A DNA stretch of 16,202 bases, taken from NCBI GenBank assembly GCA_003105285.1, contig PQAN01000394.1:1-16202 (forward strand). The letters are read 5' to 3'. Position 1 is the stretch's first letter. Each line of letters starts with the position of its first letter. This document shows, piece by piece, positions 6,090 to 14,754 of the stretch. The DNA is from Methylocystaceae bacterium. Lineage in GTDB: Bacteria; Pseudomonadota; Alphaproteobacteria; Rhizobiales; Beijerinckiaceae. The position numbers and the translations under genes are program-made. The notes beneath the pieces were generated by a model. That model did no database searches, had not been told where the DNA came from, and saw only the letters and a list, made by a program, of their open reading frames with translations.

Positions 6090-9000
6090 TCAGGCCGGCG
6101 CGCTTTCGAGTATCTCCCGCAAGACCGCGTCGAGTTGCGCCGCTTCGGCTTGCACGACGGTCGCCGTCTGCGTCCAGACGAGAACGCAGCGGACGGTCTT
6201 GCCGGGATAGAGCTGCGCCACGGCGGCGCGATAGAGCGCGAGCTGGCGCAGTTGCGCCGCCGTCGGAGGATGGCGCGGCGTTCCGGTCTTGAAATCGGCG
6301 ACGATCACTTCGTCTTCCGTTTCCGCGAGCCGATCGATGCGGCCGCTGACGGCGATCTCGCCGCGCTCGCTCCGCAGGCGCGCGACGATCTCCACCTCCG
6401 GCGCCGAGCGCGACCCGAACAGCGGCGCGAGCGACGCATCCGCGATGACGTCGAGCGCGGCCGTCGCGAGACGCGCGCGCCGATCCTCGTCCAACGTCCT
6501 GCCGCGCAACGCGAGAAAACGCCGGGCCGCCTCGGCGCGGCGCTCCGGCGCCGTGTCCGGCAGGCGTTGCAGCAGAGCGTGAGTGAGCCGCCCGACGAGC
6601 AGTCGTTCGCTGTCGCGGCGCGTCGGCGACGCCGCATCGTCCTGTTGCGCGAAGAGATCGGCTCCGGCGAGCGCCGTGGACGGGCGCAGCGGCGGCGCGG
6701 GCGCCGTCTCTCGAAGCGTGGGCGTCCGCGCATATCGGGGAATGTCCGTCGGCGAGATCGCTCGATGCGGAGTGGCCGGCGCGGCCCCGTTCGCGCTCAC
6801 GCCGACGCCGCGGCGAAGAATTCGCCTAGTCTCGTCGAGCGGGTCCGGAAGATGAGCGCAGGACGGCTCGAGCGCATTGCGGATCGCATCGTGCCAGCAA
6901 CCGGCCGCGCGGCCGGCGGCGCCGTGAAATCCGGCGACATAGAGCCGTTCCTCGGCGCGCGTCAGCGCCACATAGAGCAGGCGCCGGTGCTCGTCGCGCG
7001 CCGCCTCGCGCAGCCTCTCCCGCGCCCGCAGGATCGCCGGCGGATCGGCCCCCATGTTCATCGACCAGGCGAGCGCCGCCTCGTCGGTCTCGCCGAGCGC
7101 GAATATCTTGGGGTCGTGCCGGCCCGACGGAGCGCCGCACGTATCGGGCAGGAAGACGATCTTCGCCTCCAATCCCTTCGCGGCGTGCGCCGTCATCACG
7201 CGCACGGCGTCGCCCGCCGCCTCCATGTCGCGCTTGACCGAGACGTCGAGATTTTCGACGCTCGCCAAGAAGCCCGCGAGCATCGGCGCCTGCTCGCGCT
7301 CATAGGCCGAGGCGAGCCGCAGGAACTCGTCGATCGCGTCATTGGCCTCGAGACCCAGCCTCGCGACGAGCCTTTCGCGTCCGCCGCCGGCGCCGAGGAT
7401 GAAACTGTAGAAATCGAACGGCGCGAGCGCCCTGGCGTCGCGCGACCAGCGCTCGATCCGCGCCGCGGCCTCCCTATGCTCCGGCTTTTGCGAACCGGCC
7501 AGCGCGTCGAACAGCGAGCCGTCGCGCGCCGGGGCGAGCGCGATGAGATCGTCGTCGTCGAGGCCGACGAGCGGCGATTTCAGCAGCACGGCGAGCGTCA
7601 GATCGTCCTCGCGAAGCAGAGCGGCGCGGCCGAGCGCGACGAGGTCCATCACGGCGATATGGCCGGCGAGGTCCAGCCGGTCGGCGCCGGCGACCGCAAT
7701 TCCTTCCGCTTTCAGCGCGCGAATGACCGCCTCGAAAAAGGCGTCGCGCTTTCTGACGAGGATCATGACGTCGCCGGGCTCGATCGCCCGCCTTTCGCCG
7801 TTGTCCTCGACGCATTCGCCATTCTCGGGCGCGAGCAGCATTTTCGTCTTGCGGGCGATTTTCGCGGCGAGACGCGCGGCGGGGCTGGCGTCGTCGACAT
7901 AGTCGAGCGGCAGCCGCCAGTCGGTGGGCGTCTCCACGCCGCGCGGCTGTTCGGGCTCCCATATTTCGACGAGGCCGGGAACGTCGGCTTTCCATGCTTC
8001 GTGCAGAGGCGCGGGCTCGCGCGGGTCGGCATGGAGGCCGCGGCGATTGTCGTCTGTCGCGAAGACCGTATCGACCGCATTCAACACTTCGGGCGCGGAC
8101 CTGAACGAGCGCGTCAGCCGCACGGCTTCGAAACCTTTCCGCGCGTCGCGGAAGCGGCGATCGAAATCGCGGCGCATCGCGTCGAATTTTTCTGGCGCCG
8201 CGCCTTGAAAGGAGAAGATCGACTGCTTCTCGTCGCCGACGGCGAAGAAGGTCCGCTTGCGCCGGCCCGCGCCTTCGCCGGCGCAGAATTCGTCGGCGAG
8301 TGCGGCCAATATGTCCCATTGCGCGGCGCTCGTATCCTGCGCCTCGTCGACCAGAATATGGTCGATCTGCTGATCGAGCTTATAGAGCACCCAGGAGGGA
8401 TCGGAGCGCCGCAACAATGTGCGCGTGCGTTCGATCAGATCGTCGAAATCGAACAGCCCGCGATTGCTCTTCATATGCTCATAGGTCGACAGAATCGCAT
8501 CGCCCAGACTGGCGAGCGCCAGTGACCGCTCGCATGTCGACGCCGCCTTGCGCTTGTCGACGAGCGCGGCGAGGCGGTCTCGTTCCGTCTCGAGACGCGC
8601 GAGCAGCGCGGGCTCCTTCTTCTGCAGCCCGGCGGAAATGATCTTGCGCTCGCCCCCGCCGCGCGGCTTTCCCGCATCGGTGAAGAAGACGGAAAGATAG
8701 CTCTCCGCACAGGCGCCGCGCGCGTCCTCGGTCGGATTTTCGGAAAGGGCGCCGGCGAGGCTCGTTGCGAGCGTCAGTTGCTCGGCGAGCTTGCCGTCAT
8801 TCGCTCCGCCCTGGCGCAGCGCCTGCGCGAGCGCCGGCCAGTCCCGATGATGAATGCCGCCCTCGATCATCTCCAATTCGACGCTCTGCAGCGTTTCCTC
8901 TTCCGAAAGCTCCAATTGCCGGCGTAGCGCCGCGGCATAGTCGCTCCTGAGCGCCAGATTGCGATGGATGTCGCGATGGCCGAGCAGTTCGCGGATCAAT

Positions 9001-9587
9001 TCGTCGAAGCCGCCGCCGGACGTCAGCCGCGACACCTGTTCGAGCGCGGCGCGCAGCTCGCCCTTGTCGGCGATGGCGCGCGCCAGCGTCTGACGGCGCG
9101 CCCGCTCCAGCAGCTCCGCGCGCTGCAGGTCGTCGAGCACGCGAAATCCGGCGGCGACATTCGCCTCGAAGGGGAAGAGATGCAGCAGCCGTTCGCAAAA
9201 TGCGTGGATCGTCTGAATCTTCAATCCGCCGGGCGTCTCGACCGTGCGCGCGAACAGGCGCCGCGCAAAGGCGAGATCGGCGCGCGACGGCGCGGGCGCG
9301 CCCGTCGCGACGATCGCCGCCGCCAGCGCGTCGTCGTCGAGCAGGGCCCAGCCCGCGAGAATATCGAAGATGCGCGCCGCCATATTGGCGGCCGCCGCCT
9401 TGGTGTAGGTGAGGCACAGAATCTGCGACGGCGGCGCGCCGTCGAGCAGCAGGCGCACCACGCGCTGCGACAGCACATGCGTCTTGCCCGAGCCCGCATG
9501 GGCCGAGACCCAGGCCGAGAGGCGAGGGTCGGAGGCGGTCCTCTGCTTGTCGCGCGTGTCCTGTGGAATCGGCCGCCTGACGCTCAT
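6090..9587 (-). CDS. addA: Helicase-nuclease AddA (alphaproteobacterial type)
   Basis: AddA is the motor subunit of AddAB, which unwinds and trims DNA ends and loads RecA for double-strand-break repair. The protein has 1165 residues. UvrD-type helicase motifs occur in order: Walker A AGSGKT at 31-36, motif Ib KIQTIHAFCERLLH at about 123-136, motif II LVDEAQD at 412-418, GDEKQSIFSFQGA at about 451-463, a later MTAHAAKGLEAKIVFLPD, and LLYVALTRAEERLYVAG. A RecB-like nuclease domain follows, with GRLTHALL, GRIDRL and DFKTG (1098-1102), whose Asp and Lys are the metal and catalytic residues. The ATG at 9587 overlaps the addB stop (ATGA), implying coupled translation. An upstream extension of the open frame lies inside addB and is not needed. 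The next gene is a phasin rather than the thioredoxin often found after addA in related bacteria. Confidence 0.97.
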   Translation of the reverse strand: MSVRRPIPQDTRDKQRTASDPRLSAWVSAHAGSGKTHVLSQRVVRLLLDGAPPSQILCLTYTKAAAANMAARIFDILAGWALLDDDALAAAIVATGAPAPSRADLAFARRLFARTVETPGGLKIQTIHAFCERLLHLFPFEANVAAGFRVLDDLQRAELLERARRQTLARAIADKGELRAALEQVSRLTSGGGFDELIRELLGHRDIHRNLALRSDYAAALRRQLELSEEETLQSVELEMIEGGIHHRDWPALAQALRQGGANDGKLAEQLTLATSLAGALSENPTEDARGACAESYLSVFFTDAGKPRGGGERKIISAGLQKKEPALLARLETERDRLAALVDKRKAASTCERSLALASLGDAILSTYEHMKSNRGLFDFDDLIERTRTLLRRSDPSWVLYKLDQQIDHILVDEAQDTSAAQWDILAALADEFCAGEGAGRRKRTFFAVGDEKQSIFSFQGAAPEKFDAMRRDFDRRFRDARKGFEAVRLTRSFRSAPEVLNAVDTVFATDDNRRGLHADPREPAPLHEAWKADVPGLVEIWEPEQPRGVETPTDWRLPLDYVDDASPAARLAAKIARKTKMLLAPENGECVEDNGERRAIEPGDVMILVRKRDAFFEAVIRALKAEGIAVAGADRLDLAGHIAVMDLVALGRAALLREDDLTLAVLLKSPLVGLDDDDLIALAPARDGSLFDALAGSQKPEHREAAARIERWSRDARALAPFDFYSFILGAGGGRERLVARLGLEANDAIDEFLRLASAYEREQAPMLAGFLASVENLDVSVKRDMEAAGDAVRVMTAHAAKGLEAKIVFLPDTCGAPSGRHDPKIFALGETDEAALAWSMNMGADPPAILRARERLREAARDEHRRLLYVALTRAEERLYVAGFHGAAGRAAGCWHDAIRNALEPSCAHLPDPLDETRRILRRGVGVSANGAAPATPHRAISPTDIPRYARTPTLRETAPAPPLRPSTALAGADLFAQQDDAASPTRRDSERLLVGRLTHALLQRLPDTAPERRAEAARRFLALRGRTLDEDRRARLATAALDVIADASLAPLFGSRSAPEVEIVARLRSERGEIAVSGRIDRLAETEDEVIVADFKTGTPRHPPTAAQLRQLALYRAAVAQLYPGKTVRCVLVWTQTATVVQAEAAQLDAVLREILESAPA

Positions 9588-12500
9588 TCGCCGTCTCCTC
9601 CGCCGTCGCGCGACCATTCCTTCACGCGCGCCAGATGATCGTAATCCCCATAGCGCGAGGCGAATGCGACGAAGGGGCGAGAGGGATAGGGCGTGTTCGC
9701 ATCGCGAAACTGATCGAGCAGAACGAGGAGCTGCGCGCGATGGTCGGCGACGACGTCGGCGAAGCTCTTGTCCTTCCAGGCGAGCCATTGCGTCTGCCCG
9801 CCGTTCTTGCCGCTGAGGCGCACATAGGCGGCGGCCTCGACCGGCTTCTTGCCGACGGCCTGGAAAGCGCCGGCCTCCAGCATCGCCGCCTCGAGCGTCA
9901 GTTGCGGCGAGAAACCGGCGCCGACCTGCGCCGCCGTCGGCGGCGTTCCGGTCTTGTAATCGAAGACGGCGACTGCGCCGTTCTCGCCGATCTCGATGCG
10001 GTCGGCGACGCCTTTCAGCGTGAATGCGCTTCCATCGCCGAGCGGGAAATTCCAGGCTCCGAAAATTTCGACGAATATGCCGCTCGCCGTCTCGCGCCTC
10101 TCGCGCTCGAAAGCCAGCGCATGATCGAGGCCCGCCTCGATGCGCGGCCAGTCGAAGGCGAGAAAACCGGGATCGGCGAGAAAGCCGTCGAGCGCCTCGC
10201 GCGCGTAAGAGATCAGGCGTTCGCGCGCGTCCTCCGGCAAGGGCCCGAGCGGATGCGCTCGCTGGAACGCGGCCAGCGCGGCGTGAATGGCGACGCCGAT
10301 CTCGCGCGCGCCTTTTTCCGCGCCGAGCGGCGGCAGCGCGACGAGGCGCAGAATTTGCTCCGCGAAGATCGCATAAGGGTCGCGCCGCAAAGTCTCGATG
10401 CGCGTGACGCTCAGCGTGGCGGGACGCAGCTCGACGGGCGGGCGCGGCAGCGGCCTTCCGATCGTCTGCCGCTTCACGGGGCGATCCAGGGCTATGGCGA
10501 GCGTCAGTTTCTCGTCGCCGCGCTGTTTGCAGCGAAGAAAGGCGTCGCCCGCGAGCGCCGCGAGGCGCGTGACGAAACGCGACGCCACGGTCGGCGCGCC
10601 GGCCCGTTTTCGCGCGCGGCTCACCACGACCTCGCGCGCGCCGAACGCCATGGTGAAATCATGCGCCGTCTGGCCGATGCGGCGTTCGGGCGGCGAAAGG
10701 CCCAGTTGGCGGCGCATCGAGCGGTTGAGAAAGGCGCCGCTGTCGGCCTGCGGCGGCCAGATCGTTTCGTCGAGACCGGCGAGCAGCGCGAGATCGGCGT
10801 CGAGCAGGCGCGCTTCGAGCAGACCCAGAATTTTGAGACGCGGATGCGCGCGTCGTGGGCCTCTCACGATCGTCTCGAAGGACAAGCGGTCGAACAGGGA
10901 CGCATAGGCGCCGGCGTCGAAGACGAGCGCGCTGTTCGCGCCCGCGAGCGCGTCGAACAGCGACAGCAGCTCCGGCGCGCCCTCGCCGCCCGGCGTCGCG
11001 CCGACGATCGCCTCGATCGCCGCCGCATGGGCGCGCGTGCGCGTGGCGAGACTCGCGGCGGGAGACAAGGTCGCGAGCGGAGCCGTCGCGGCGTCCATGC
11101 GTGCGAGCAGATCGTCGATCGCCTCCCAGTCGGTGTCGGCGAGGCGCTGCAACGCCGGATAGGCGTGGGGCCGCGCCGCTATGTCTCGCGCCGCCGCCGC
11201 GCTCGCGGACCAGCCGCCGGCGCCGCGTTCGACACCGCGCAGCACGGCGATTTCGACGAGCGGCGCAAGTCTTTCGACCTGTTCGCGCTCGAGGCCGAAA
11301 CGCGCCTGCGGATGCGCGAGCAGCGCCGCGACGTCGACGGCCGACGCTCCGTCTTCGGCGATCGCCGCGACGAGACGGGCGAGCGCGCCGATCGGCGTCA
11401 TGGCGAGCGGACGCCCGCCCGAATCGTCGATCTCGATTCCCCAGCGCGCGAGTTCGGCCGAGACGCGCCGCGCAATGTCGCGATCGGGCGTGATCAGCGC
11501 CGCCGTGCGCCCGGGCGTCTCCAGAGCCTCGCGCATGAACAGCGCCAGCGCCAGCGCCTCCTCGCGCTCGTCGGCCGCCTCGACGAAGGCGACGCCTTGC
11601 AGCGCGTCCCCGAGAACGGCGCCGCGCGCGGCGCGATAGTCTCGCCAGGCGTCGGTCGTGTCGGCCGGGCGCAACGCCTCGGCGAGTAGCTCCGTTCTCG
11701 CGCGCAGCTCGGGGGCGGGAGCGCCGATGCGCCGCGCCTCCTCGCGCGCGACGCCGATGATCGAGAGGAGACGCTTGAGCATCGTCTGCGGATGCGTGAA
11801 GGCGGGCTCCTCCTTGTCGCCGCCGGCGTGACCGATGCGTCGCCATGCGTCTTCGGCCATGCCGAAGTCGAGACCGGGCAGAACCACGGCGCCGCGCGCG
11901 AGCCGCGCGATCGTCGCCAGCAGCCGCGCCGTCGCCGGATTGGCGCCCGTCGAGCCGAGCGCGACGACCGGTCCGCGCGCGCCGCCGCCCTGGAGATGTG
12001 AGATTTGCGCGCCGATCAGCGCGGCCTGTCTCGCCGCGCGGTCGATCCGGCCGCGTTCGGCGAGGATGTTCGGCCAGTCCTGCAGGGCGATCTGCAGAAA
12101 ATTCGTCGTGATCGCCCAGAACCGGTCGTAGGACTCGTCGCTCAATCCATTCAGCGCGCGCGCATCGACTCCCTCGATGACGAATTCGTCGATGAGGCCG
12201 CACAGATCGCCGGCCAGCGCATAGGCGCTGGCCGGAGAGATCGCGACGAGCAGCGCTTCGCGCGCGTCATGTTCGACGCGTCCCGTCGGATCGATCGAGA
12301 CGATGGCGTGGCGCAGCGCGCGCGCCCATTGCAGGACGAGCTCCGCCAGGACGAGACGGCGGTCGATCTCTTCGATCGCGGGCGCGAGCGCGTCGTCGAG
12401 GCCCCCATCGTCGAGGTCGCCGTGAAAAAGCGCGGACGTCTCCTGCTCGTCGAGGCCGCCGAGCGGCAGGATGCGCGGCAGCAGCGCCGCCGGCGCGTCG

Positions 12501-12694
12501 ATAGCTGCGGCAAATTGCGCGGCCAACGCCCGGCCGGCGCGCTGGGTCGGCACATAGATCGTCGTTTCGGCGAGCGCCAGCGGCCCGCTTTCGCGCGTGA
12601 GGCCGGCGACGATTTCGCCGTCGAGCAGAGCCCTCGTGAAAGCCGCGAGAAATGGAACGCCCGGAGGAATGGAAAAGACGTTGCGCGGCGCCAT
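9584..12694 (-). CDS. addB: Helicase-nuclease subunit AddB (alphaproteobacterial type)
   Basis: AddB is the second subunit of AddAB; its nuclease cuts the other strand, and its inactive helicase fold takes part in Chi recognition. It has 1036 residues, in line with the alphaproteobacterial family. The N-terminus VFSIPPGVPFLAAFTRALL and ETTIYVPTQRAGRALAAQF is typical, and there is no intact Walker A box, as expected for this group. The middle has DADLALLAGLDETIWPP. The C-terminal nuclease domain contains IGVAIHAALAAF, GVADRIEI and DYKTG (912-916). No cysteines remain in the C-terminal 290 or so residues, so the Fe-S clamp of Bacillus AddB is absent. A good ribosome site (gaggaaaaagg) precedes the ATG. 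It is the first gene of the addBA pair and diverges from the sensor kinase gene. Confidence 0.95.
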   Translation of the reverse strand: MAPRNVFSIPPGVPFLAAFTRALLDGEIVAGLTRESGPLALAETTIYVPTQRAGRALAAQFAAAIDAPAALLPRILPLGGLDEQETSALFHGDLDDGGLDDALAPAIEEIDRRLVLAELVLQWARALRHAIVSIDPTGRVEHDAREALLVAISPASAYALAGDLCGLIDEFVIEGVDARALNGLSDESYDRFWAITTNFLQIALQDWPNILAERGRIDRAARQAALIGAQISHLQGGGARGPVVALGSTGANPATARLLATIARLARGAVVLPGLDFGMAEDAWRRIGHAGGDKEEPAFTHPQTMLKRLLSIIGVAREEARRIGAPAPELRARTELLAEALRPADTTDAWRDYRAARGAVLGDALQGVAFVEAADEREEALALALFMREALETPGRTAALITPDRDIARRVSAELARWGIEIDDSGGRPLAMTPIGALARLVAAIAEDGASAVDVAALLAHPQARFGLEREQVERLAPLVEIAVLRGVERGAGGWSASAAAARDIAARPHAYPALQRLADTDWEAIDDLLARMDAATAPLATLSPAASLATRTRAHAAAIEAIVGATPGGEGAPELLSLFDALAGANSALVFDAGAYASLFDRLSFETIVRGPRRAHPRLKILGLLEARLLDADLALLAGLDETIWPPQADSGAFLNRSMRRQLGLSPPERRIGQTAHDFTMAFGAREVVVSRARKRAGAPTVASRFVTRLAALAGDAFLRCKQRGDEKLTLAIALDRPVKRQTIGRPLPRPPVELRPATLSVTRIETLRRDPYAIFAEQILRLVALPPLGAEKGAREIGVAIHAALAAFQRAHPLGPLPEDARERLISYAREALDGFLADPGFLAFDWPRIEAGLDHALAFERERRETASGIFVEIFGAWNFPLGDGSAFTLKGVADRIEIGENGAVAVFDYKTGTPPTAAQVGAGFSPQLTLEAAMLEAGAFQAVGKKPVEAAAYVRLSGKNGGQTQWLAWKDKSFADVVADHRAQLLVLLDQFRDANTPYPSRPFVAFASRYGDYDHLARVKEWSRDGGGDGE

Positions 12695-12715
12695 CCTTTT
12701 TCCTCAGAATTGGGG

Positions 12716-12727
12716 CGAATCGATTCG
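12716..12727. promoter_or_regulatory. 12-bp perfect palindrome upstream of addB
   Basis: cgaatcgattcg is its own reverse complement and sits 22 bases upstream of the addB ATG. It could be a dimeric regulator site. It does not match the alphaproteobacterial LexA box (GTTC-N7-GTTC). A 12-base palindrome can arise by chance. Confidence 0.3.
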
Positions 12728-12744
12728 GACGAAGCGCTCATTTC

Positions 12745-12795
12745 GACCGGTCCCGTATACTATTCCATATTCGTTGTTCCCTATTGAATAGCTAC
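12745..12795. promoter_or_regulatory. AT-rich divergent promoter region of addB and the kinase gene
   Basis: In an otherwise GC-rich window, about 12755-12791 is AT-rich. It holds tatact (12756-12761), a good -10 on the plus strand for the kinase, and on the minus strand tagtat as a weaker -10 for addB. It also holds the 11-base palindrome ctattgaatag (12781-12791). No clear -35 boxes are visible. The rest of the 238-base gap up to the kinase start shows only an antisense frame without a start codon. Confidence 0.35.
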
Positions 12796-12932
12796 GGCCG
12801 CCGTGACGAGCGCGGCGACGACCGTCGCATAGAGCCGCGGCCGAAAACAAGAAGACGAGCGCGACGGAGGCGATCCCTGCGCGTTTGGCCCGTTTCGATT
12901 CGCGCGCATTGGTTTCGAAGGGAGGCCCGTCG

Positions 12933-14087
12933 ATGAAATTGCCCCCGCGAGGCTCGCGCGCACGACGGCGCAGAGCGCCTGCGTCACGGTCGCGCTCCTC
13001 CCCGCCGCGCGCGTCCGACGAGACCGCTCCCGATCACGAGGCGCGGCTCGAAGCCGTCATGGAGACAGCGGCGGATGGCGTCGTGCTGCTCGACGAGGGC
13101 GGAGCGATCGCGAGCGCCAATTCGGCGGCGGCGCGGCTGTTCGGTTACGAGCGGGCCGAATTGGCGGGCATGGACCTCTCTCTTCTCCTGCCAGAGTTTC
13201 GAGGAGCCGGCGCCGCGCTGGACGTCGAAGCGCGCCGCAAGGACGGTTCGTCTTTCCCGGCCGAAGTGACGGTCGATGCGCTGCATGCCGCCGGCGGCGG
13301 GCCCCTCGTCGCGGTCATCCGCGACGTCTCCGAACGTCGCAAGGCCGAGGCTCTGCTGCAGGAATTGCAGAACGAGCTCATTTACGCGCGCCGGTTGACG
13401 ACGATGGGCGAACTCGCCTCGGCGCTCGCCCATGAAATCAACCAGCCCTTCGCCGCGGTCGCGACCTACGTCAGGACCGCGCGCTGGCTGCTGCAGCGAA
13501 AGCCCGAGCCGAAGGCGTCCGACGTCGAGGATATTTTGGACCGCGCGTCCGCACAGGTGATGCGGGCGGGGGAGATCATCCGTCATTTGCGGGAATTCGT
13601 GACGCGCGGCGAGTCGGTGAAGACGGTGGAGCGCCTGTCCGCGCTCGTCGAAGAGGCGCATGGGCTCGCGTTCGTCGGCGCGCGGCAGGCCGGCGTCAGG
13701 GTGACGATCCGCGCGGAGGCTGCGAATGATTATGTGCTGGCGGATCGAATCCAGATTCAACAGGTCGTCGTCAATCTGATGCGCAACGCCGTCGAGGCGA
13801 TGAAGATTTGCGCGAAGCGCGAGCTTGTCTTGTCGACGTCCCTCGTCGCCGCTAACCTTGTCCGGCTCGACGTGATCGATACGGGTCACGGCTTTTCCGA
13901 GGAGGCGCGCGCGACATTGTTCGAGCCGTTCAAGTCGGGAAAAGCGAACGGCATGGGCGTCGGCCTGTCGATCTCGCGCTCGATCGTCGAGGCGCATGAC
14001 GGCCGAATCTGGGCGGAGCCGAATCCGGACGGAGGAGCGATTTTCCGCATTACGCTGCCATTGGTGGAATTGGGTTCCGATAGATGA
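12933..14087 (+). CDS. PAS-domain sensor histidine kinase, FixL-like
   Basis: This 384-residue soluble two-component kinase has no membrane segments, so it should sense an intracellular signal. Order: a basic, disordered leader (1-30, run of Arg); one PAS domain (about 36-133: VVLLDEGGAIASANSAAARLFGY ... RRKDGSSFPAEV ... VAVIRDVSERR); an H-box with phospho-His167 (MGELASALAHEINQPFAAV); N-box QQVVVNLMRNAVEAM at about 276-290; G1 DTGHG at 316-320; G2 GMGVGLSISRSIVEAHDGR at 340-358. The catalytic part is very like FixL, but the PAS domain is shortened between LLLPEF and RRKDG, just where FixL carries its heme-ligating histidine. So a heme O2 sensor is unlikely. The ATG at 12933 has ggagg 8 bases upstream; a TTG at 12885 is less likely. 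It overlaps the response regulator gene by ATGA. Confidence 0.92.
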   Translation: MKLPPRGSRARRRRAPASRSRSSPPRASDETAPDHEARLEAVMETAADGVVLLDEGGAIASANSAAARLFGYERAELAGMDLSLLLPEFRGAGAALDVEARRKDGSSFPAEVTVDALHAAGGGPLVAVIRDVSERRKAEALLQELQNELIYARRLTTMGELASALAHEINQPFAAVATYVRTARWLLQRKPEPKASDVEDILDRASAQVMRAGEIIRHLREFVTRGESVKTVERLSALVEEAHGLAFVGARQAGVRVTIRAEAANDYVLADRIQIQQVVVNLMRNAVEAMKICAKRELVLSTSLVAANLVRLDVIDTGHGFSEEARATLFEPFKSGKANGMGVGLSISRSIVEAHDGRIWAEPNPDGGAIFRITLPLVELGSDR

Positions 14088-14704
14088 CTCTCGGCAATTT
14101 TGTTCATCTCGTCGACGACGATGCGGCCATTCGCGACTCTTTGACGCTGATGCTGGGGACAAGAGGCTTTCAAGTTCGCGCCTATGAATCCGCTATCGAT
14201 TTCCTGGAGCGGATAAGGCCGACGCAGTCGGGTTGCGTCGTGGCCGACATGCGCATGCCGATGATGGACGGCATGGAGCTGATGGCGAAGATGCGGGTGT
14301 TGAACATCGCGCTGCCGGTCGTCATCATCACCGCTTATGCCGATGTGCCGCTCGCCATTCGGGCGATGAAGGCCGGCGCGACCGACCTTCTCGAGAAGCC
14401 TTTCGAAGAAGAAGCTCTGCTCGCCTCGGTGTGGAGGGCGCTGTCGATGGAGGGCGGCAGCCTCGCGCCCGACGCCGAGACGCGCAGCATATTGGCGCGT
14501 TTCGCCACGCTCACCTCGCGGGAGAAAGACGTGCTCGCCGGCGTATTGAGAGGAAAGCCGAACAAGGTCATCGCCCATGAACTGGGCATCGCCGTCCGAA
14601 CGGTCGAACTCCATCGCGCCAATGTCATGGCCAAGATGAAGACCAACAGTCTCGCCGAGCTCGTACGGATGTCCCTGGTCGCTCTGTCGGTCGCGAAGCG
14701 GTAG
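14084..14704 (+). CDS. FixJ-like response regulator (receiver + LuxR HTH)
   Basis: This is the partner of the upstream kinase: their stop and start overlap (ATGA at 14084-14087), implying coupled translation. It has 206 residues. The receiver domain (about 5-120) has acidic residues D11-D12, phospho-acceptor Asp55 (CVVADMRMPMMDG), Thr83 (IITAYADVPLAIRAMKAGA) and Lys105 (LLEKPF). The LuxR/FixJ-type helix-turn-helix at about 141-203 includes LTSREKDVLAGVLRGKPNKVIAHELGIAVRTVELHRANVM. Both parts match FixJ closely. FixJ activates fixK and nifA in rhizobia, but here the kinase lacks a heme site and no fix or nif genes are in view, so targets are unknown. The Crp/Fnr gene about 8 kb away on the same strand is a possible but unproven target. 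Confidence 0.93.
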   Translation: MTLGNFVHLVDDDAAIRDSLTLMLGTRGFQVRAYESAIDFLERIRPTQSGCVVADMRMPMMDGMELMAKMRVLNIALPVVIITAYADVPLAIRAMKAGATDLLEKPFEEEALLASVWRALSMEGGSLAPDAETRSILARFATLTSREKDVLAGVLRGKPNKVIAHELGIAVRTVELHRANVMAKMKTNSLAELVRMSLVALSVAKR

Positions 14705-14706
14705 CG

Positions 14707-14733
14707 ACGGCTCACCCCGGCGAGGCGAGCCGT
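14707..14733. terminator. Hairpin between the response regulator and fabI
   Basis: acggctc (14707-14713) pairs with gagccgt (14727-14733) around a 13-base loop, directly after the TAG stop of the response regulator and in the 50-base gap before the converging fabI stop. No T-run follows, so termination strength is doubtful. Confidence 0.35.
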
Positions 14734-14754
14734 TCGAATGGCGCGTCGAAGCCG

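Noticed and set aside
6135..8525. Open frame of 796 codons on the plus strand opposite addA (and a similar one at 9635-11689 opposite addB).
   Set aside because: Arg-rich low-complexity translation with no recognisable motifs; addA and addB on the minus strand contain complete helicase and nuclease motifs.
12770..12800. Possible LexA (SOS) box upstream of addB, suggested by gttcc.
   Set aside because: No second GTTC at the 7-base spacing needed for the alphaproteobacterial LexA site.
12704..12932. Minus-strand frame with a signal-like stretch (KRAKRAGIASVALVFLFS at 12842-12895) and, in the neighbouring frame, a hydrophobic end LYATVVAALVTAAVAIQ.
   Set aside because: No usable start codon or ribosome site in the first frame, the upstream part is antisense to the kinase leader, and the two hydrophobic pieces need a frameshift to join. 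Possibly a worn small membrane-protein gene, but not supportable.
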